A stretch of DNA of 64,000 nt from Nematostella vectensis (GCF_932526225.1 NC_064040.1:4461681-4525680); one strand, 5' to 3'; shown: positions 36,901 through 49,500, numbered from the stretch's first letter. Numbers and translations are program-made. Notes: generated from the letters alone by a model not told the origin.

Positions 36901-37800
36901 CTCTGTGTCTAGCGTCGCGCGTGTTTTGCGGCATTATATGTGCTCTACTTACATTTTTACCTGTTTTTAGCTAAAGGACCTCCCCGCAAGCTCATGTTAA
37001 GAACATCCATCAAAGTGGAGCGGTCTTTTACCCTACTAATATTCCACTTGTTAATTCAGGAGAAAGAGAGGGTGCGTAGCGATTGAGTACTTTACATGAA
37101 GTGGGCGTACCCGTCACATGGAAAACAAAATAGCGCCCCCGAGTCACGTGTATACAGCTCACACAGTTATAATCTTCATGATTAACGGCGTCGTCAGGAA
37201 GCTTAGAGATCTGCGAGATTAACACAAGTCATTTCCTTGTTTGTATGTTTTTATTCAAGTTAAAGGAACACCACACAGGCGCGTATAGTTTTGACTCATA
37301 TGATAGCTCTAAGCTTTTAGAACTAGCTTTAATTCGCAGAGGTTTTGCGCTCATTGTGTTTAGCATCGGCACCCCACGTATTCGGGTGCGCGTATACCCA
37401 CTGCTTTCCGTGTCCGCGTGATTGATTGCGCGGTAATGATAGGTTTTATCGCCTCGCTATGGGCTGATCTTTGCTGTATGTGGGGTAAGTTATATGGGCA
37501 AGAAATCTTACACTGTGCTGCGTTGCCGATAATTTATACACCAATTTCAAAAAAGGTTTCACTCGGTTAATCTATGACTCGTAACCCGCAGTGCTTCATG
37601 GGTATCAAGTAAATAAGTAAACTTAGCCTAAATAAAAACAGACACAGGTTTAGAAAGCTTTAACATTCTTGTTTATGTATCTCTTAACGTTCACACGGAT
37701 TCCAGAAATCAGGATTCAGCCAATTATACGTTACCTGCGACCCACTGCAGGCTATGATACATAGATTGGCGGGTTCAACCTTAAAAATAGGTGTATAAAC
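33986..37800. other. Intergenic stretch with no recognised gene
   Basis: Several short open frames (for example 34854-35102, 35407-35688, 36690-36974) lack recognisable domains and good splice borders, so I do not call them. No clear transposon ends were found. Distal regulatory sequence is possible but not shown. Confidence 0.4.
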
Positions 37801-37809
37801 TGGCAACTG

Positions 37810-39041
37810 TATTCTTGTTTCACGATGTTAGTCAAATCTGTGCGCTGTCTGCCTGGTGAAGTCTGTTTAGTGTACGGTGTCAGTTTTGTACGCCTGTACA
37901 GTGCGCTATATCTGTCTTTTGAACTTAGTTCAGTGCGCGCTGGATAATTTTTATGTCTGTGCAGGTGCACAGAATCTCTACATATTTGGTTGTCTATCTG
38001 GTGAAGTCTGTACAGTGCGCGCTGTCTATCTGGTGAAGTCTGTACAGTGCGCGCTGTCTGTCTATCTGGTGAAGTCTGCACAGTGCCCGCTGTCTATCTG
38101 GTGAAGTCTGTACAGTGCGCGCTGTCTGTCTATCTGGTGAAGTCTGCACAGTGCGCGCTGTCTGTCTATCTGGTGAAGTCTGTACAGTGCGCGCTGTCTG
38201 TCTGGTGAAGTCTGTACAGTGCCCGCAGTCTATCTGGTGAAGTCTGTACAGTGCCCGCTGTCTATCTGGCGAAGTCTGCACAGTGCGCGCTGTCTATCTG
38301 GTGAAGTCTGCACAGTGCGCGCTGTCTGTCTATCTGGTGAAGTCTGTACAGTGCGCGCTGTCTGTCTATCTGGTGAAGTCTGTACAGTGCGCGCTGTCTG
38401 TCTATCTGGTGAAGTCTGCACAGTGCGCGCTGTCTGTCTATCTGGTGAAGTCTGTACAGTGCGCGCTGTCTGTCTATCTGGTGAAGTCTGTACAGTGCCC
38501 GCAGTCTATCTGGTGAAGTCTGTACAGTGCGCGCTGTCTGTCTATCTGGTGAAGTCTGCACAGTGCCCGCTGTCTATCTGGTGAAGTCTGCACAGTGCGC
38601 GCTGTCTGTCTATCTGGTGAAGTTTGCACAGTGCGCCCTGTCTGTCTATCTGGTGAAGTCTGTACAGTGCCCGCTGTCTATCTGGTGAAGTCTGTACAAT
38701 GCGCGCTGTCTGTCTATCTGGTGAGGTCTGTACAGTGCGCGCTGTCTATCTGGTGAAGTCTTCACAGTGCCCGCTGTCTGTCTATCTGGTGAAGTCTGCA
38801 CAGTGCGCGCTGTTTGTCTATCTGGTGAAGTCTGTACAGTGCCCGCTGTCTGTCTATCTGGTGAAGTTTGCACAGTGCGCGCTGTTTGTCTATCTGGTGA
38901 AGTCTGTACAGTGCGCGCTGTCTATCTGGTGAAGTCTGCACAGTGCGCGCTGTCTGTCTATCTGGTGAAGTCTGCACAGTGCGCGCTGTCTGTCTATCTG
39001 GTGAAGTCTGTACAGTGCCCGCTGTCTATCTGGGAAAGTCT
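37810..39041. repeat. 32/36-bp minisatellite, block 1
   Basis: Units read CTATCTGGTGAAGTCTGTAC followed by AGTGCGCGCTGTCTG; the shorter type lacks one TCTG. Copies at the left edge (37810-37980) are decayed, while the centre is uniform, as expected for an array homogenised by unequal exchange. Further decayed units lie at 39150-39270. Open frames on both strands here are artefacts. Confidence 0.9.
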
Positions 39042-39044
39042 GTC

Positions 39045-39102
39045 AATACACCAAAAACTGGTATTCGACTCTGCATAGTCGAATACCGGTTTTTGGTGTA
39101 TT
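39045..39102. repeat. Hairpin at the end of minisatellite block 1
   Basis: Arms of 26 bp (AATACACCAAAAACTGGTAT and on) are complementary apart from one pair, with a six-base loop. The structure abruptly ends the array. Confidence 0.85.
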
Positions 39103-39796
39103 GTATTTATTCTTCTGGTTTACGAACACGAATATTTTGGCCTTGTATTGGTTGGGAAAGTCTTACAGTACACCTTGTCTGTCTGTTGAAATCTAGACAG
39201 TACGCGCTGTCTGCCTGGGGAAGTCTGTACAATGTACCTTGTTTGTCTTGGGAAGTGTTTGCAGTGCGCACGATACAATATTTAATTTAGTGTCTATTAC
39301 GTCAGGAGTGGTTTTCCAATCGCCTGAGCTCGAAGAACTCATGATACCCTCCAGAACACTACTCACCCGAGCTGACTTACCCATCGCATAATGATGCTAT
39401 GTATAGAAAGAAAGGAGAATTCACACGCAGGTGCTGCATTGACAGCTAAGTAGAATGCTGGTTTTTCGCGGAACTCAGAGACGGAATTAGCAGTTTTGGC
39501 AGAATTATGTGATATTAGGTATAAAAGAGTTATGTATATACAACGAATTATATGGTTGTGTAACATTTCAAACTGAAGAGCGCAAATTGTGCTGAGAGGA
39601 CCGGGTTACAAATACGTTAGAGATATAAGTAGCCTGTTGCATCCCATACGATAGAAGAGCTTGAATCATCCGTAATAGTGTCCTTAGGTTATAGCAGTTG
39701 CATTTTTTCTGTCCTTTTGGGTCTTGGTACCCAGAGTAGCAGTGGGAGCAGTATTCCAGGTGCAGGAGTACATACGTCTAGTAGAGCGACACCATC

Positions 39797-40232
39797 TACA
39801 CTGACTGGTGAAGTCTGTGCAGCGAACGTCTGACTGGTGAAATATGTACAGTGTGCTTTGTCTGGTGAAGTCTGTACAGCGAACGTAGTATGTCTGGTAA
39901 AATCTGTACAGTGCGCTCTGTCTGTCTATCTGGTGAAGTCTGTACAGTGCGCGCTGTCTGTCTATCTGGTGAAGTCTGTACAGTGCGCGCTGTCTGTCTA
40001 TCTGGTGAAGTCTGTATACAGTGCGCGCTGTCTGTCTATCTGGTGAAGTCTGTACAGTGCGCGCTGTCTGTCTATCTGGCGAAGTATGTAGAGTGCGCGC
40101 TGTCTGTCTGGTGAAGTCTGTACAGTGCGCGCTGTCTGTCTATCTGGTGAAGTCTGTACAGTGCGCGCTGTCTGTCTATCTGGTGAAGTCTGTACAGTGC
40201 GCGCTGTCTGTCTATCTGGCAAAGTCTGTACA
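39797..40232. repeat. 32/36-bp minisatellite, block 2
   Basis: This has the same unit as block 1, separated from it by about 700 bp of other DNA. The edges (GCGAACGT-containing units at 39800-39890) are again decayed and the centre is uniform. Confidence 0.88.
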
Positions 40233-40460
40233 ATGTATATTTTGTGAAGTCTTTAAAGTTAGTGCTTCTAGTTATTAAGTACCTGCTTTGAAAACAACTA
40301 ACATAAAACGACAGATATGCTCTTTTAATCCTAATGGTGATTCAAGCTCGAAAACACTTATTAGATCGTGATATTTAAAAAGGGATATTTCCTCTACAAA
40401 AAAAACTTAATGCACCAAGTATCGCAGGAAAATCGCGTGTAAGATTTTTAAAAGGTAGAA

Positions 40461-40492
40461 CATTTATTGACCGTCTAGACGGTCAATAAATG
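40461..40492. repeat. Perfect 32-bp palindrome
   Basis: CATTTATTGACCGTCT is followed at once by its exact reverse complement, with no loop. It lies about 290 bp before the UBR7 start codon. It could be a binding site for a dimeric protein or a short cruciform; no function is shown. Confidence 0.85.
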
Positions 40493-40778
40493 AAGCATTT
40501 GCTATACCTGTGAATGCGCACGTAATCTTCATGTTTTTCTTTTGTCCTTTAGTCCTTTAGAATATGCTTTCTTTTTTCCTATAGAATATGCGCGATATAT
40601 AATTTTCGTGTAAATCTCTTGAAGCCAAAAACAGGTGCATTTTTGCCAGCCTCGCTACCATGAATTACTGACCGGAGACTGGGGCGAGCTTCAATTTGGC
40701 GCCATATTTGTTGATTTCCAATCACTTGTTCTTGGCGATCATTCATTCGTTTGTTGTTGCTGTTGTTTTGTGGTTAGA

Positions 40779-43700
40779 ATGGAGGGGAGTAATCTCACAG
40801 ATGAAGTTGTGTCTATGGTTGACGTGCTTCAGGAGGATAATGAATTAGAGGAAGAAGCGAATGCTGTGTTTGGAGATAGCGATGACCAGCAATGCACTTA
40901 CGAAAAGGTACGAATTGGGCTGAAAGAAAACGAGATGAAACAGAAATGTTACAAGTATACTTTCCAGTTTATCAAGTCTTTGGTTCCACAAGCATGCTAT
41001 TCTGTAAAAGGCTTATTGGTAGTCATATATATGTATGTTTATTGCTGAAAAAGAGCTGGTTCCTAAATGGCTATAGACTTAAACCTTGAGTGGTGGTTAT
41101 TTTGAGGTTTTCTTCAGTAAACCATTGTACTTATATTACTTATATGTGATTGTAAACAATAGCAAAGGAGTAGTTTATCTGCTTTTTTTTAAGGGGCATT
41201 GCCACCAGCTTACTTCCGGAGGGGCGTCAGAAACCCCAACCAACAAGAGACAGAAGAATCTATTAGAATCAGCTCTATTAAACAAGCCATCCGCTCTTAA
41301 ATATTAATCACACCCTAAAAGAAACTCCCTATAGACCCACTGCTTTTACAATTTTAAAATATTTTTCACGTTTTCTGTTAAAGATGATCTGAGATTGTTT
41401 CTTAATCAACCTGGAGTAAATTAGTGACATTGCAGCTTTAACATTATAGATTTATAAAATTTTAGGTTAAGGATTTGACATTGCCGCTTTAACATTATAG
41501 AAGGATAAAAAAATGAACATTTTAGGTTAATGACTTGTGGTGAACTATTTAGGGTTATGTTGGACGGCAGGCACTCTACGCCTGCAGCACTTGCAGCTGT
41601 CCGTCATCTGAGCCTGCAGGACTCTGTTTGGCCTGTAGCTTGACATGCCATGATGGACATGAGCTCTATGAGTTGTACACAAAAAGGTAAATTGAAACTA
41701 TAAAAATTTGACAAAATACTTCCTAAGAATAATTGTCATTTTTTATCACAATGAATGTTAGTTTATTTTTAATTTTGTTATTTAGAGTCTTCTTTCTTAC
41801 TTATAAACTACACTGCACTATATACAGGAAGAATTGTGGAGAGGGGCCAGAAAACAGACATGAGGTTCTGGCTAGGCTAACCTGAGACTACAATTTACAA
41901 TATTAATAGCAAAATAGTATATAGGTTGATTTAAGCAGCTTTTACTCTTTAAGAGCTGCATTTTGACATGTTGTCTTCCAAGTACGGATCTAAATTTTGG
42001 TATAAGCTCCATAAGTGGCCCCAAGCAAACAGTTAGGGTTGGAAATAGCATTGTTGAACATTAGCAATTACTCTTAATTTTTCAGAAATTTCCGCTGTGA
42101 CTGTGGCAATTCAAAATTTGAAGGATTCAACTGTAAACTCTTCCCAGTAAGTGATCGTCTGGCACATTCATTCATTTATTCGTTTATGCTGAATCACTCA
42201 TTGGATTTTGGTACTTGTTTTTTTAGGACAAAGATGCTGTTAACAAGTCAAACATGTATAACCAGAACTTTACAGGCGTGTATTGTACCTGCCATAGGCC
42301 ATACCCAGACCCAGAAGATGAAGTAGGTTTATCTATCCTGTCTCTCTGTTAACCTTTCTATCTACTGGGCCATAGAAGCCATAGATAGATTCAGGGGGGG
42401 GGGGCACAATACAGAAACATTAAGAAAATATTGGGGGGCACAGCCACGCCCCTACTGGTCATTTTCTTATAATTTTTAGAGATATTGGGGGGCACAGTCA
42501 CGCCCCTATTGGTCATTTCCTTATAATTTTTGAAAATATTGAGGGAGGGGGAACACATGCCCCCAGTGCCCCACCCCCTGCTATAGCCCCGATCTAGCTG
42601 ACTGTCTGTCTGTCTGCCCACCTCTGGCTGTCTGTTTTTCTCTTTGTTAATCCGTCTGGTTGTCTGTCTTTCTGTTGATGTGTCTCTTGTCATTTTCTAT
42701 CTGCCTGTCTGCATCTGTCTGCCTTCCTGCCCTCATGCACATCCATTTGACTGGCTGACTTTCCTTCCATCTATCATACAATTTTGTCCATCTGGCTTAC
42801 ATCTGTCTGCAAGCAACTTAACACCTTTCAACTTTTTGCTTTCAGATCGAAGATGAGATGATCCAATGTATAGTTTGTGAAGATTGGTACCACTCAAGAG
42901 TAATTCTCTCATTCCTAATAGGGCTCCAGGATCTTAGGGAGTGTTCATTAAATACACCAAGGGGGAGGGAAGATATTGAGGGGCGGGGCTCTGAAAATTT
43001 AAAACCACAAAAAGCGGAAAAAGGGGGGGCTGCGGAAAAAAAGGCCTCTAAAGGGGGCTGCTCTGAATCTTTTAGGAGCCGTACTTTTATATTTGTACTG
43101 ATACGATTTAGTTTGAAGCACAAATAATTAAACACTTTTGTCTTGCAGCTTACGGTATATTATCAGTTAACAGGAACAAATTGAAATAAACTTTGAAAGT
43201 TGTGAAGAAAAGATGTCAGATGAAGAAATGATAAACTTGACTGGACCATCAACTCGGACAAAGAGGGCAATTTCACAGTATTTATTTTTCCAGATTTACA
43301 GACTTTTTTGTTTATTAAGGTCGTAGGGGGGAGGGATTCTGAAAATTTTGGGGTTCTGAAAGGGGGGCACCGAAAAAAAAATGTTAACAATGAAAGGGGG
43401 GTCTGAAATTTTAAGGTGTCTTGAGTAAAAATCTTCCCTCCCCCCTCCCCTCGGTGTAATTAATGATCACTCCCTTTTTCGGTGATTTCAGAATACCATA
43501 AAAGCTCTACTATAAGGGCACTGAAGAGCCTGATTGGAGATAAATGAAGCTTTTTATTTACTGAATTACTGATTGAATTTGATTTAAACACCTTGTTATT
43601 GCATTCCAGCACCTGGGCTGTCTTCCACCCGCTAATGGTGATTACCAGGAGATGATTTGTGACAGCTGTATGGACAGGTGTACCTTTCTGCAAGCTTATC

Positions 43701-45755
43701 TTACTCTTTCAGGTCAGTGTTTTGATAAGCATGCCATAATTGCTTGAGTAAGCACCTCTTGAATAAGCACCTAACCTATAAGGAAAAAAACTAATAATAA
43801 GTAATAAGCACCTCCTTGATTAAGCGCACACCTAAACATGTTTTTGTAATTGATGACAAGGAATTGTGTGTAAGAAGGGAAGAAAGATAACTGGCATTAT
43901 TATATTACATTATATTACATGCCACAACAATTTAATATTGAAATTTATTATGGTTCTGGGAGGTTTTTAAATCTTTGCATTTTGTTAAAAACACTTTTTT
44001 TATCTAGAGATTAAAAAGTTTGTGTAATAAGTGCCTCCTCTAAAGTGTGCATGGCCTGGAAGGTTAAAAATAAAATAAGCACCCAGGCATTTATGATTCT
44101 GTAAGAATGCCATAGGTTACCAGTATCACCCAAAGCTTGAGATGAGTTGCTTGTAATTATCAAAATATAAGCAACCTCATATTTTGTGCTTGTCTAGTAC
44201 CAAGTTTGTCATCATTGGGTCCCAGTCAGCAAGTTATCACTAAAGAGGAGGTTAACGGCTCTATTGAAGTTGGACCATCGGACGAGAAACCTGCAACTAA
44301 AAATGACAAATTTAAAAAGGAAAAACAGGATCAGACATTTGAAAAAAACAGCAAAGAAAATTTAGATAAGGTACGATTCTATAACTTGTAACTTTAACAT
44401 TATTGACTTTTACATTAAACTTGTATCTATTTGTTGTAATAATAATTAATTCAAGCTTTCATTTATGCCATAAAAAACAAAAGGTGTAATGTTATCCTTG
44501 TTGTAGATAAAAAAAAGGGAACAAGAGGATAACAATCCTGTCGCTGAGCCCCATTACAAAGATGCCCAAAGCTCCTCTGCGGGGAGTGACTCAATTCCTT
44601 CTGAGTCTCCCTGCAAGCTGGATCAACTGCAGTTAAATGTAACATCTGTAAAGCCTGGCGCCTCCTTTTGGAATGTCGGCTGGAGAGCACAGCTCTGCAC
44701 TTGTACCAAGTGCAAAGTAAGATGTCAAGCTTACCGGTTATTGTGAGACAACCCGAGACAACAGTTCTTCCCATTTATGTTTCTTTATCATTTATGTTTC
44801 CATTCAGTCAATCTATAAACTCCTGCTTCTTTTTTCTTTTACAATTTTTTTGTGTGCATTAAAGTTGTGATATTTTAAGAATTGCACAAGTAAAGTGAAG
44901 CAAAGTCATGTAATATTTTAGTTGTTCATTTTTTAAATTTTCTAAACTTGATTTTGTTTTGTTTTGCAGACACTTTATAACACTCTGGGTGTGTCTTTCC
45001 TCACAAGTGAGCAAGACACTCTTGTAGCATACGAAGCACGTGGCCAGTCAGCAAGGCAGTCAGCGTATGAGAGCGGCATGCAGGCCCTTGGAGGCATGGG
45101 ACGCATCAACCAGGTCGAGGCATTACATGGTAAGGGACGCCACTATCCACCTCAATGGAAATGGTATGATTGTTGGTTATATCATTGTGTGTGTGTTTTA
45201 TTTCAATGTTCAATGCTGTGTTTGTGTTTTCATTTTTCAGAGTACAACAACATGAAAGATGAGCTAACAGATTTCCTAAGAGAGTTTGCTACTCAAGGAA
45301 AGGTAAAAGTGTTTCAAGGATTCCCCTACTTATAAATAGTTAACAAATCCTTGCCAGCAATCATTTTGTGATTTGATGGAAATACAAGGGTGAGAAAATA
45401 TCCATTTTTATCAGCCTTGAGAGAAGCTTTTGGGATTTTCAGAAGCTTTTGAATCTGGTAACTAAAGTATAAAACATTTTTAGATTTGTTTAACTTTTTT
45501 TTAGTTATTTTGAGATTTTCATAATTAGTCTTTCAGTATGGGATGAAAGCAATAACAAACATTTGGCTGGCAAGGGCTTTTTCAAGATGATTGATAGAAT
45601 ATTGGAAAGAATGGGCTTAGGAAGTCTAAATTTCGTTTTGTTTTTACTCAAAGGTTGTCAAACCAGAGGACATTCAAGGATTCTTTGAGAGCATGCAAGC
45701 ACGCAAGAGGCAGCGAGTAGGAACAGCTAACACAGTGCAGTATTCATGCAAGTAG
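40779..45755 (+). CDS. UBR7: UBR7, UBR-box and PHD-finger protein
   Basis: Eleven coding exons: 40779-40907, 41553-41686, 42086-42146, 42227-42322, 42846-42899, 43610-43712, 44198-44370, 44507-44716, 44970-45129, 45241-45302 and 45654-45755. They join in phase to 1284 bp, 427 aa, matching human UBR7 (about 425). The N-terminus (VSMVDVLQEDNELEEEA) is typical. The UBR box (about 44-115) shows CSTC, CLAC, H-rich and CDCG clusters. The PHD finger (about 128-190) shows YCTCHRPYPDPEDE, QCIVCEDWYH and CDSC. An acidic, lysine-rich linker follows, then FWNVGWRAQLCTC and a terminal RKRQRV with QYSCK. UBR boxes bind N-degrons; human UBR7 is reported as a histone H2B ubiquitin ligase. Introns 1, 4 and 5 hold transposon-like repeats. 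Confidence 0.96.
41189..41441. mobile_element. TTAA-flanked MITE, copy 2 (family I)
   Basis: The 245-bp element 41193-41437, in UBR7 intron 1, lies between TTAA at 41189-41192 and 41438-41441. It is the most diverged copy: its left end reads GGGGCATTGCCACCAGCTTA. About 50 bp containing its right end and flank is then repeated at about 41475-41525 (GACATTGCCGCTTTAACATT). Confidence 0.85.
42392..42592. repeat. Dispersed GC-rich repeat, copy 2
   Basis: Reverse-complement relative of 14697-14835, in UBR7 intron 4. Here the CACGCCCCTAYTGGTCATTT part is duplicated in tandem. C- and G-runs mark the ends. Confidence 0.65.
42936..43475. mobile_element. G-rich element with ~40-bp inverted ends
   Basis: The left end (AGGGAGTGTTCATTAAATAC, then ACC and a G-rich stretch to GGGAAGAT) matches the reverse complement of the right end (ATCTTCCCTCCCCCC to ATGATCACTCCCT). 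The 540-bp interior repeats CTGAAAATTT with G-runs. It sits in UBR7 intron 5. No coding frame is seen; it is a MITE-like unit. Confidence 0.7.
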
Positions 45756-45900
45756 CCTGGATTATGTGGTATGCGTGTAGGTTTTTTTTTTTTAATAATG
45801 CAAGCAGCCAGCGAACACAATGCAGTATTCGTACAAGTAGCCTAGGTAACACAGTGTAGTATATGTACTAGTAGCCTGGATTGTGTGGGATACCTGTGTA
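45727..45900 (+). repeat. Tandem copies of the UBR7 terminal coding segment
   Basis: The last codons and stop of UBR7 (ACACAGTGCAGTATTCATGC, then AAGTAGCCTGG) recur, decayed, at 45815 (ACACAATGCAGTATTCGTAC) and 45851 (ACACAGTGTAGTATATGTAC), both followed by AAGTAGCCTAGG- or TAGTAGCCTGG-type sequence. These lie in the 3' UTR or flank. Confidence 0.75.
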
Positions 45901-46458
45901 TTAGACATCCAAAAAGTATTTGAAACAACATTAATTATCAGCTACTGCAGAAGCAATACAGGCAACAGAGATTGTCTGGTATGCCGGTGACGGTTTTTCA
46001 GTGTACCTGGCAGTTATCATGCAAGTAGCTTGTATGTTGCCTGTGCTTGTACTAAAGCTACCTGAATAGCGCTCAATCTACGTTTCTGCTTGCGTCTGTA
46101 GCTAATGAATATAATTCAAGGTAAAGCTATGAAAGCTCAGTGCGATTTTTAAACAATTTAAACAACCTTACTGAAACATTGCCTCATCGCCCCTTTGTGT
46201 TGCTACTGGAGAGTTTAGGGAATAAAACATTTATTTTTGCCTTTTTATCTGGTCTAATATTACAACTTACATTTGAGAAACAAAAATTTACATCCCAGAA
46301 AGGCAATCACATTAATACATAACTTTGTAGTATTTTTTTTTCTAATGATAAAGTTTTTATAAAGGTTTTCCAATAGGTATAAAAAATTATGTACATTTTT
46401 TCAGGTGAGTTGTTATTACAGTTAAGTGGTAATTGAAATTCACATTAAACTTGGCATA
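45901..46458. other. Flank between converging UBR7 and cathepsin genes
   Basis: This probably contains both 3' UTRs; an AATAAA-type signal lies near 46213 in the UBR7 direction. I see no other feature. Confidence 0.4.
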
Positions 46459-46581
46459 AATGCTCATAGCAGTGGTAGTCCAGCGGCCAATCCATCCTCA
46501 ATGCTCATAGCAGTGGTAGTCTAGCGGCCAATCCATCCTCAATGCTCATAGCAGCGGTAGTCCGGCGGCCAATCCATCTTC
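46459..46581 (-). repeat. Triplicated 41-bp stop-codon segment of the cathepsin gene
   Basis: The end of the last exon, coding GLAAGLPLL and the stop, lies in the first of three 41-bp copies (46541-46581). Copies at 46500-46540 and 46459-46499 follow in the 3' UTR with a few substitutions. A mutation that removed the stop would read into them. Confidence 0.9.
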
Positions 46582-49500
46582 AATGCCGCACTCATCGGTC
46601 CCACGACGAATCTTGAAGTAACCTGAGAACAAACAAACCAACGTAGCCCTGTTGCTTCAACTGAAATGCTGTCTGTCTGTCTGTCTGTCTGTCCTTCCCT
46701 CCGTCCGTCCGTCTGTCTTTTTCATCAGCCAGTCTGCCTATCCCTCCGTCTGTCCGTCTGTCTTTTTCATCAGCCTGTCTGCCTATCCCTCAGTCTGTCC
46801 GTCTGTCTTTTTCATCAGCCTGTCTGCCTATCCCTCCGTCCGTCCGTCTGTCTTTTTCATCAGCCTGTCTGCCTATCCCTCCGTCTGTTCGTCTGTCTTT
46901 TTCATCAGCCTGTCTGCCTATCCCTCCGTCTGTCCGTCTGTCTTTTTCATCAGCCTGTCTGCCTATCCCTCCGTCCGTCTGTCTTTTTCATCAGCCTGTC
47001 TGCCTATCCCTCCGTCTGTCCGTCTGTCTTTTTCATCAGCCTGTCTGCCTATCCCTCCGTCCGTCTGTCTTTTTCATCAGCCTGTCTGCCTATCCCTCCG
47101 TCCGTCCGTCTGTCTTTTTCATCAGCCTGTCTGCCTATCCCTCCGTCTGTTCGTCTGTCTTTTTCATCAGCCTGTCTGCCTATCCCTCCGTCTGTCCGTC
47201 TGTCTTTTTCATCAGCCTGTCTGCCTATCCCTCCGTCCGTCTGTCTTTTTCATCAGCCTGTCTGCCTATCCCTCCGTCCGTCCGTCTGTCTTTTTCATCA
47301 GCCTGTCTGCCTATCCCTCCGTCTGTCCGTCTGTCTTTTTCATCAGCCTGTCTGTCCTTCCCTCCGTCCGTCCGTCCGTCTGTCTTTTTCATCAGCCTGT
47401 CTGCCTATCCCTCCGTCTGTCCGTCTGTCTTTTTCATCAGCCTGTCTGTCCTTCCCTCCGTCCGTCCGTCCGTCTGTCTTTTTCATCAGCCTGTCTGCCT
47501 ATCCCTCCGTCCGTCCGTCTGTCTTTTTCATCAGCCTGTCTGCCTATCCCTCCGTCCGTCCGTCTGTCTTTTTCATCAGCCTGTCTGCCTATCCCTCCGT
47601 CCGTCCGTCTGTCTTTTTCATCAGCCTGTCTGCCTATCCCTCCGTCCGTCCGTCTGTCTTTTTCATCAGCCTGTCTGCCTATCCCTCCGTCCCCCCGTCT
47701 GTCTTTTTCATCAGCCTGTCTGCCTATCCCTCCGTCCGTCCGTCTGTCTTTTTCATCAGCCTGTCTGCCTATCCCTCCGTCCGTCTGTCTTTTTCATCAG
47801 CCTGTCTGCCTATCCCTCCGTCCGTCCGTCTGTCTTTTTCATCAGCCTGTCTGCCTATCCCTCCGTCCGTCCGTCTGTCTTTTTCATCAGCCTGTCTGCC
47901 TATCCCTCCGTCCGTCCGTCTGTCTTTTTCATCGGCCTGTCTGTCCTTCCCTCCGTCCGTCCGTCTGTCTTTTTCATCAGCCTGTCTGCCTATCCCTCCG
48001 TCTGTCCGTCTGTCTTTTTCATCAGCCTGTCTGCCTATCCCTCCGTCCGTCCGTCTGTCTTTTTCATCAGCCTGTCTGCCTATCCCTCCGTCTGTTCGTC
48101 CGCTTGCTGTGTCCTCCTGTCTTTCCGAACATCTGTCAGCTTTTCTGTCTGATTGTCGTGTCTGTCGGTATGTCATGTCTACTTGTCTGTCCGTCTATTT
48201 TCCATACCTTGTATTCCCCAATTAGCACCCCAGGAATTAGCACAAAGCTACAACAAAAGAAAGCTTTCTGTTAGCAGCATTTTTCCAGAGTTCTCATGAC
48301 CGTCCAAGCTTGCACTCTGGTGAACTCTCATCCACTTTGAATATGTTCAAATGAGAGCTGTCGCCAGTTGACCGCGTCATAAGAGTTTATGGGAGTATTT
48401 CGGTAAGCTTTTTTATAGAAATGTACAAATTAACACTCATCAACTCTCGAAGACCGTTTGATCGTAACCCTTCGAGAGCTAGAAAGAGTGGATCTCTCAT
48501 CATCTCTGATCGAGGCTTTACTATAGATCCATGATAACTGTTTGACCTACCCAGTAGTCGACGTTGTCTTCTGTTCCCCATCTGTAAAACAATGATGATT
48601 ACATACAGATCCAGCATCTTATTGTACAAGAAGTCTATAAGGCACGGTTGTTTGTTGTGATGAAGATGGTGAGAATCCTAATGACGGATGTGATTCTGGT
48701 TGTTAGAATTATAATGATTGTTGTAATTATGATAAACGTGGTTGTGATAATGGAGTTGGTGGTGGTGATAATGATGATCGTGTTTTTAAAAAACTATGAC
48801 AAGGATGTTGCATTGCAATGCACGTTAACGTGCATTGGCGGTTTAGGGAAGAAAACCAATTATAACCAGGGTTGCGAAAAAACTTGTTTTTGGTATGCTA
48901 ATTGCTGAATTTCTTAAAGCTTGTGTTTGTGGACACGGTAGCGCGCTTCGCACTATAACACTTTGTATTGGTGGCCACGGTAGCGCGCGTCGCATTTTAA
49001 CACTTTGTATTGGTGGCCATGGTAGCGCACGTCGCATTATAACACTTTGTATTGGTGGCCACGGTAGCGCGCGTCGCATTATAACACTTTGTATTGGTGG
49101 CCACGGTAGCGCGCGTCGCATTATAACACTTTGTATTGGTGGCTACGGTAGCGTGCGTCGCACTATAACACTTTGTATTGGTGGCCATGGTAGCGCACGC
49201 CGCATTATAACACTTTGTATTGGTGGCTACGGTAGCGCGCGTCGCATTATAACACTTTGAATTGGTGGCCACGGTAGCGCGCGTCGCAATATAGTGATAG
49301 ATTAGTGTGACGGCGGTAATTATTTATGATGGGGATTGTAAAGGTGAGGATTCTGATGGAAAAGATGATGAGGGTGCTTAAGGGTGTCCTCACCCCAGTA
49401 TTTTGATGGCATGTCCACCGAGCTGTTTGCCTGTCGCGTGCACATAAATTCCCGATCGATAGGCGTAGAAATCCTGGAAGATGGTGAAGTCGGCTGGGAA

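Noticed and set aside
36690..36974. 94-codon frame in the gene-poor region
   Set aside because: No start context, domain or splice border that would support coding.
46652..48274. Two overlapping 540- and 519-codon frames rich in Ser, Pro and Cys
   Set aside because: These are the C/T-rich array in cathepsin intron 9. The overlapping frames are equally open, which a real gene would not show.
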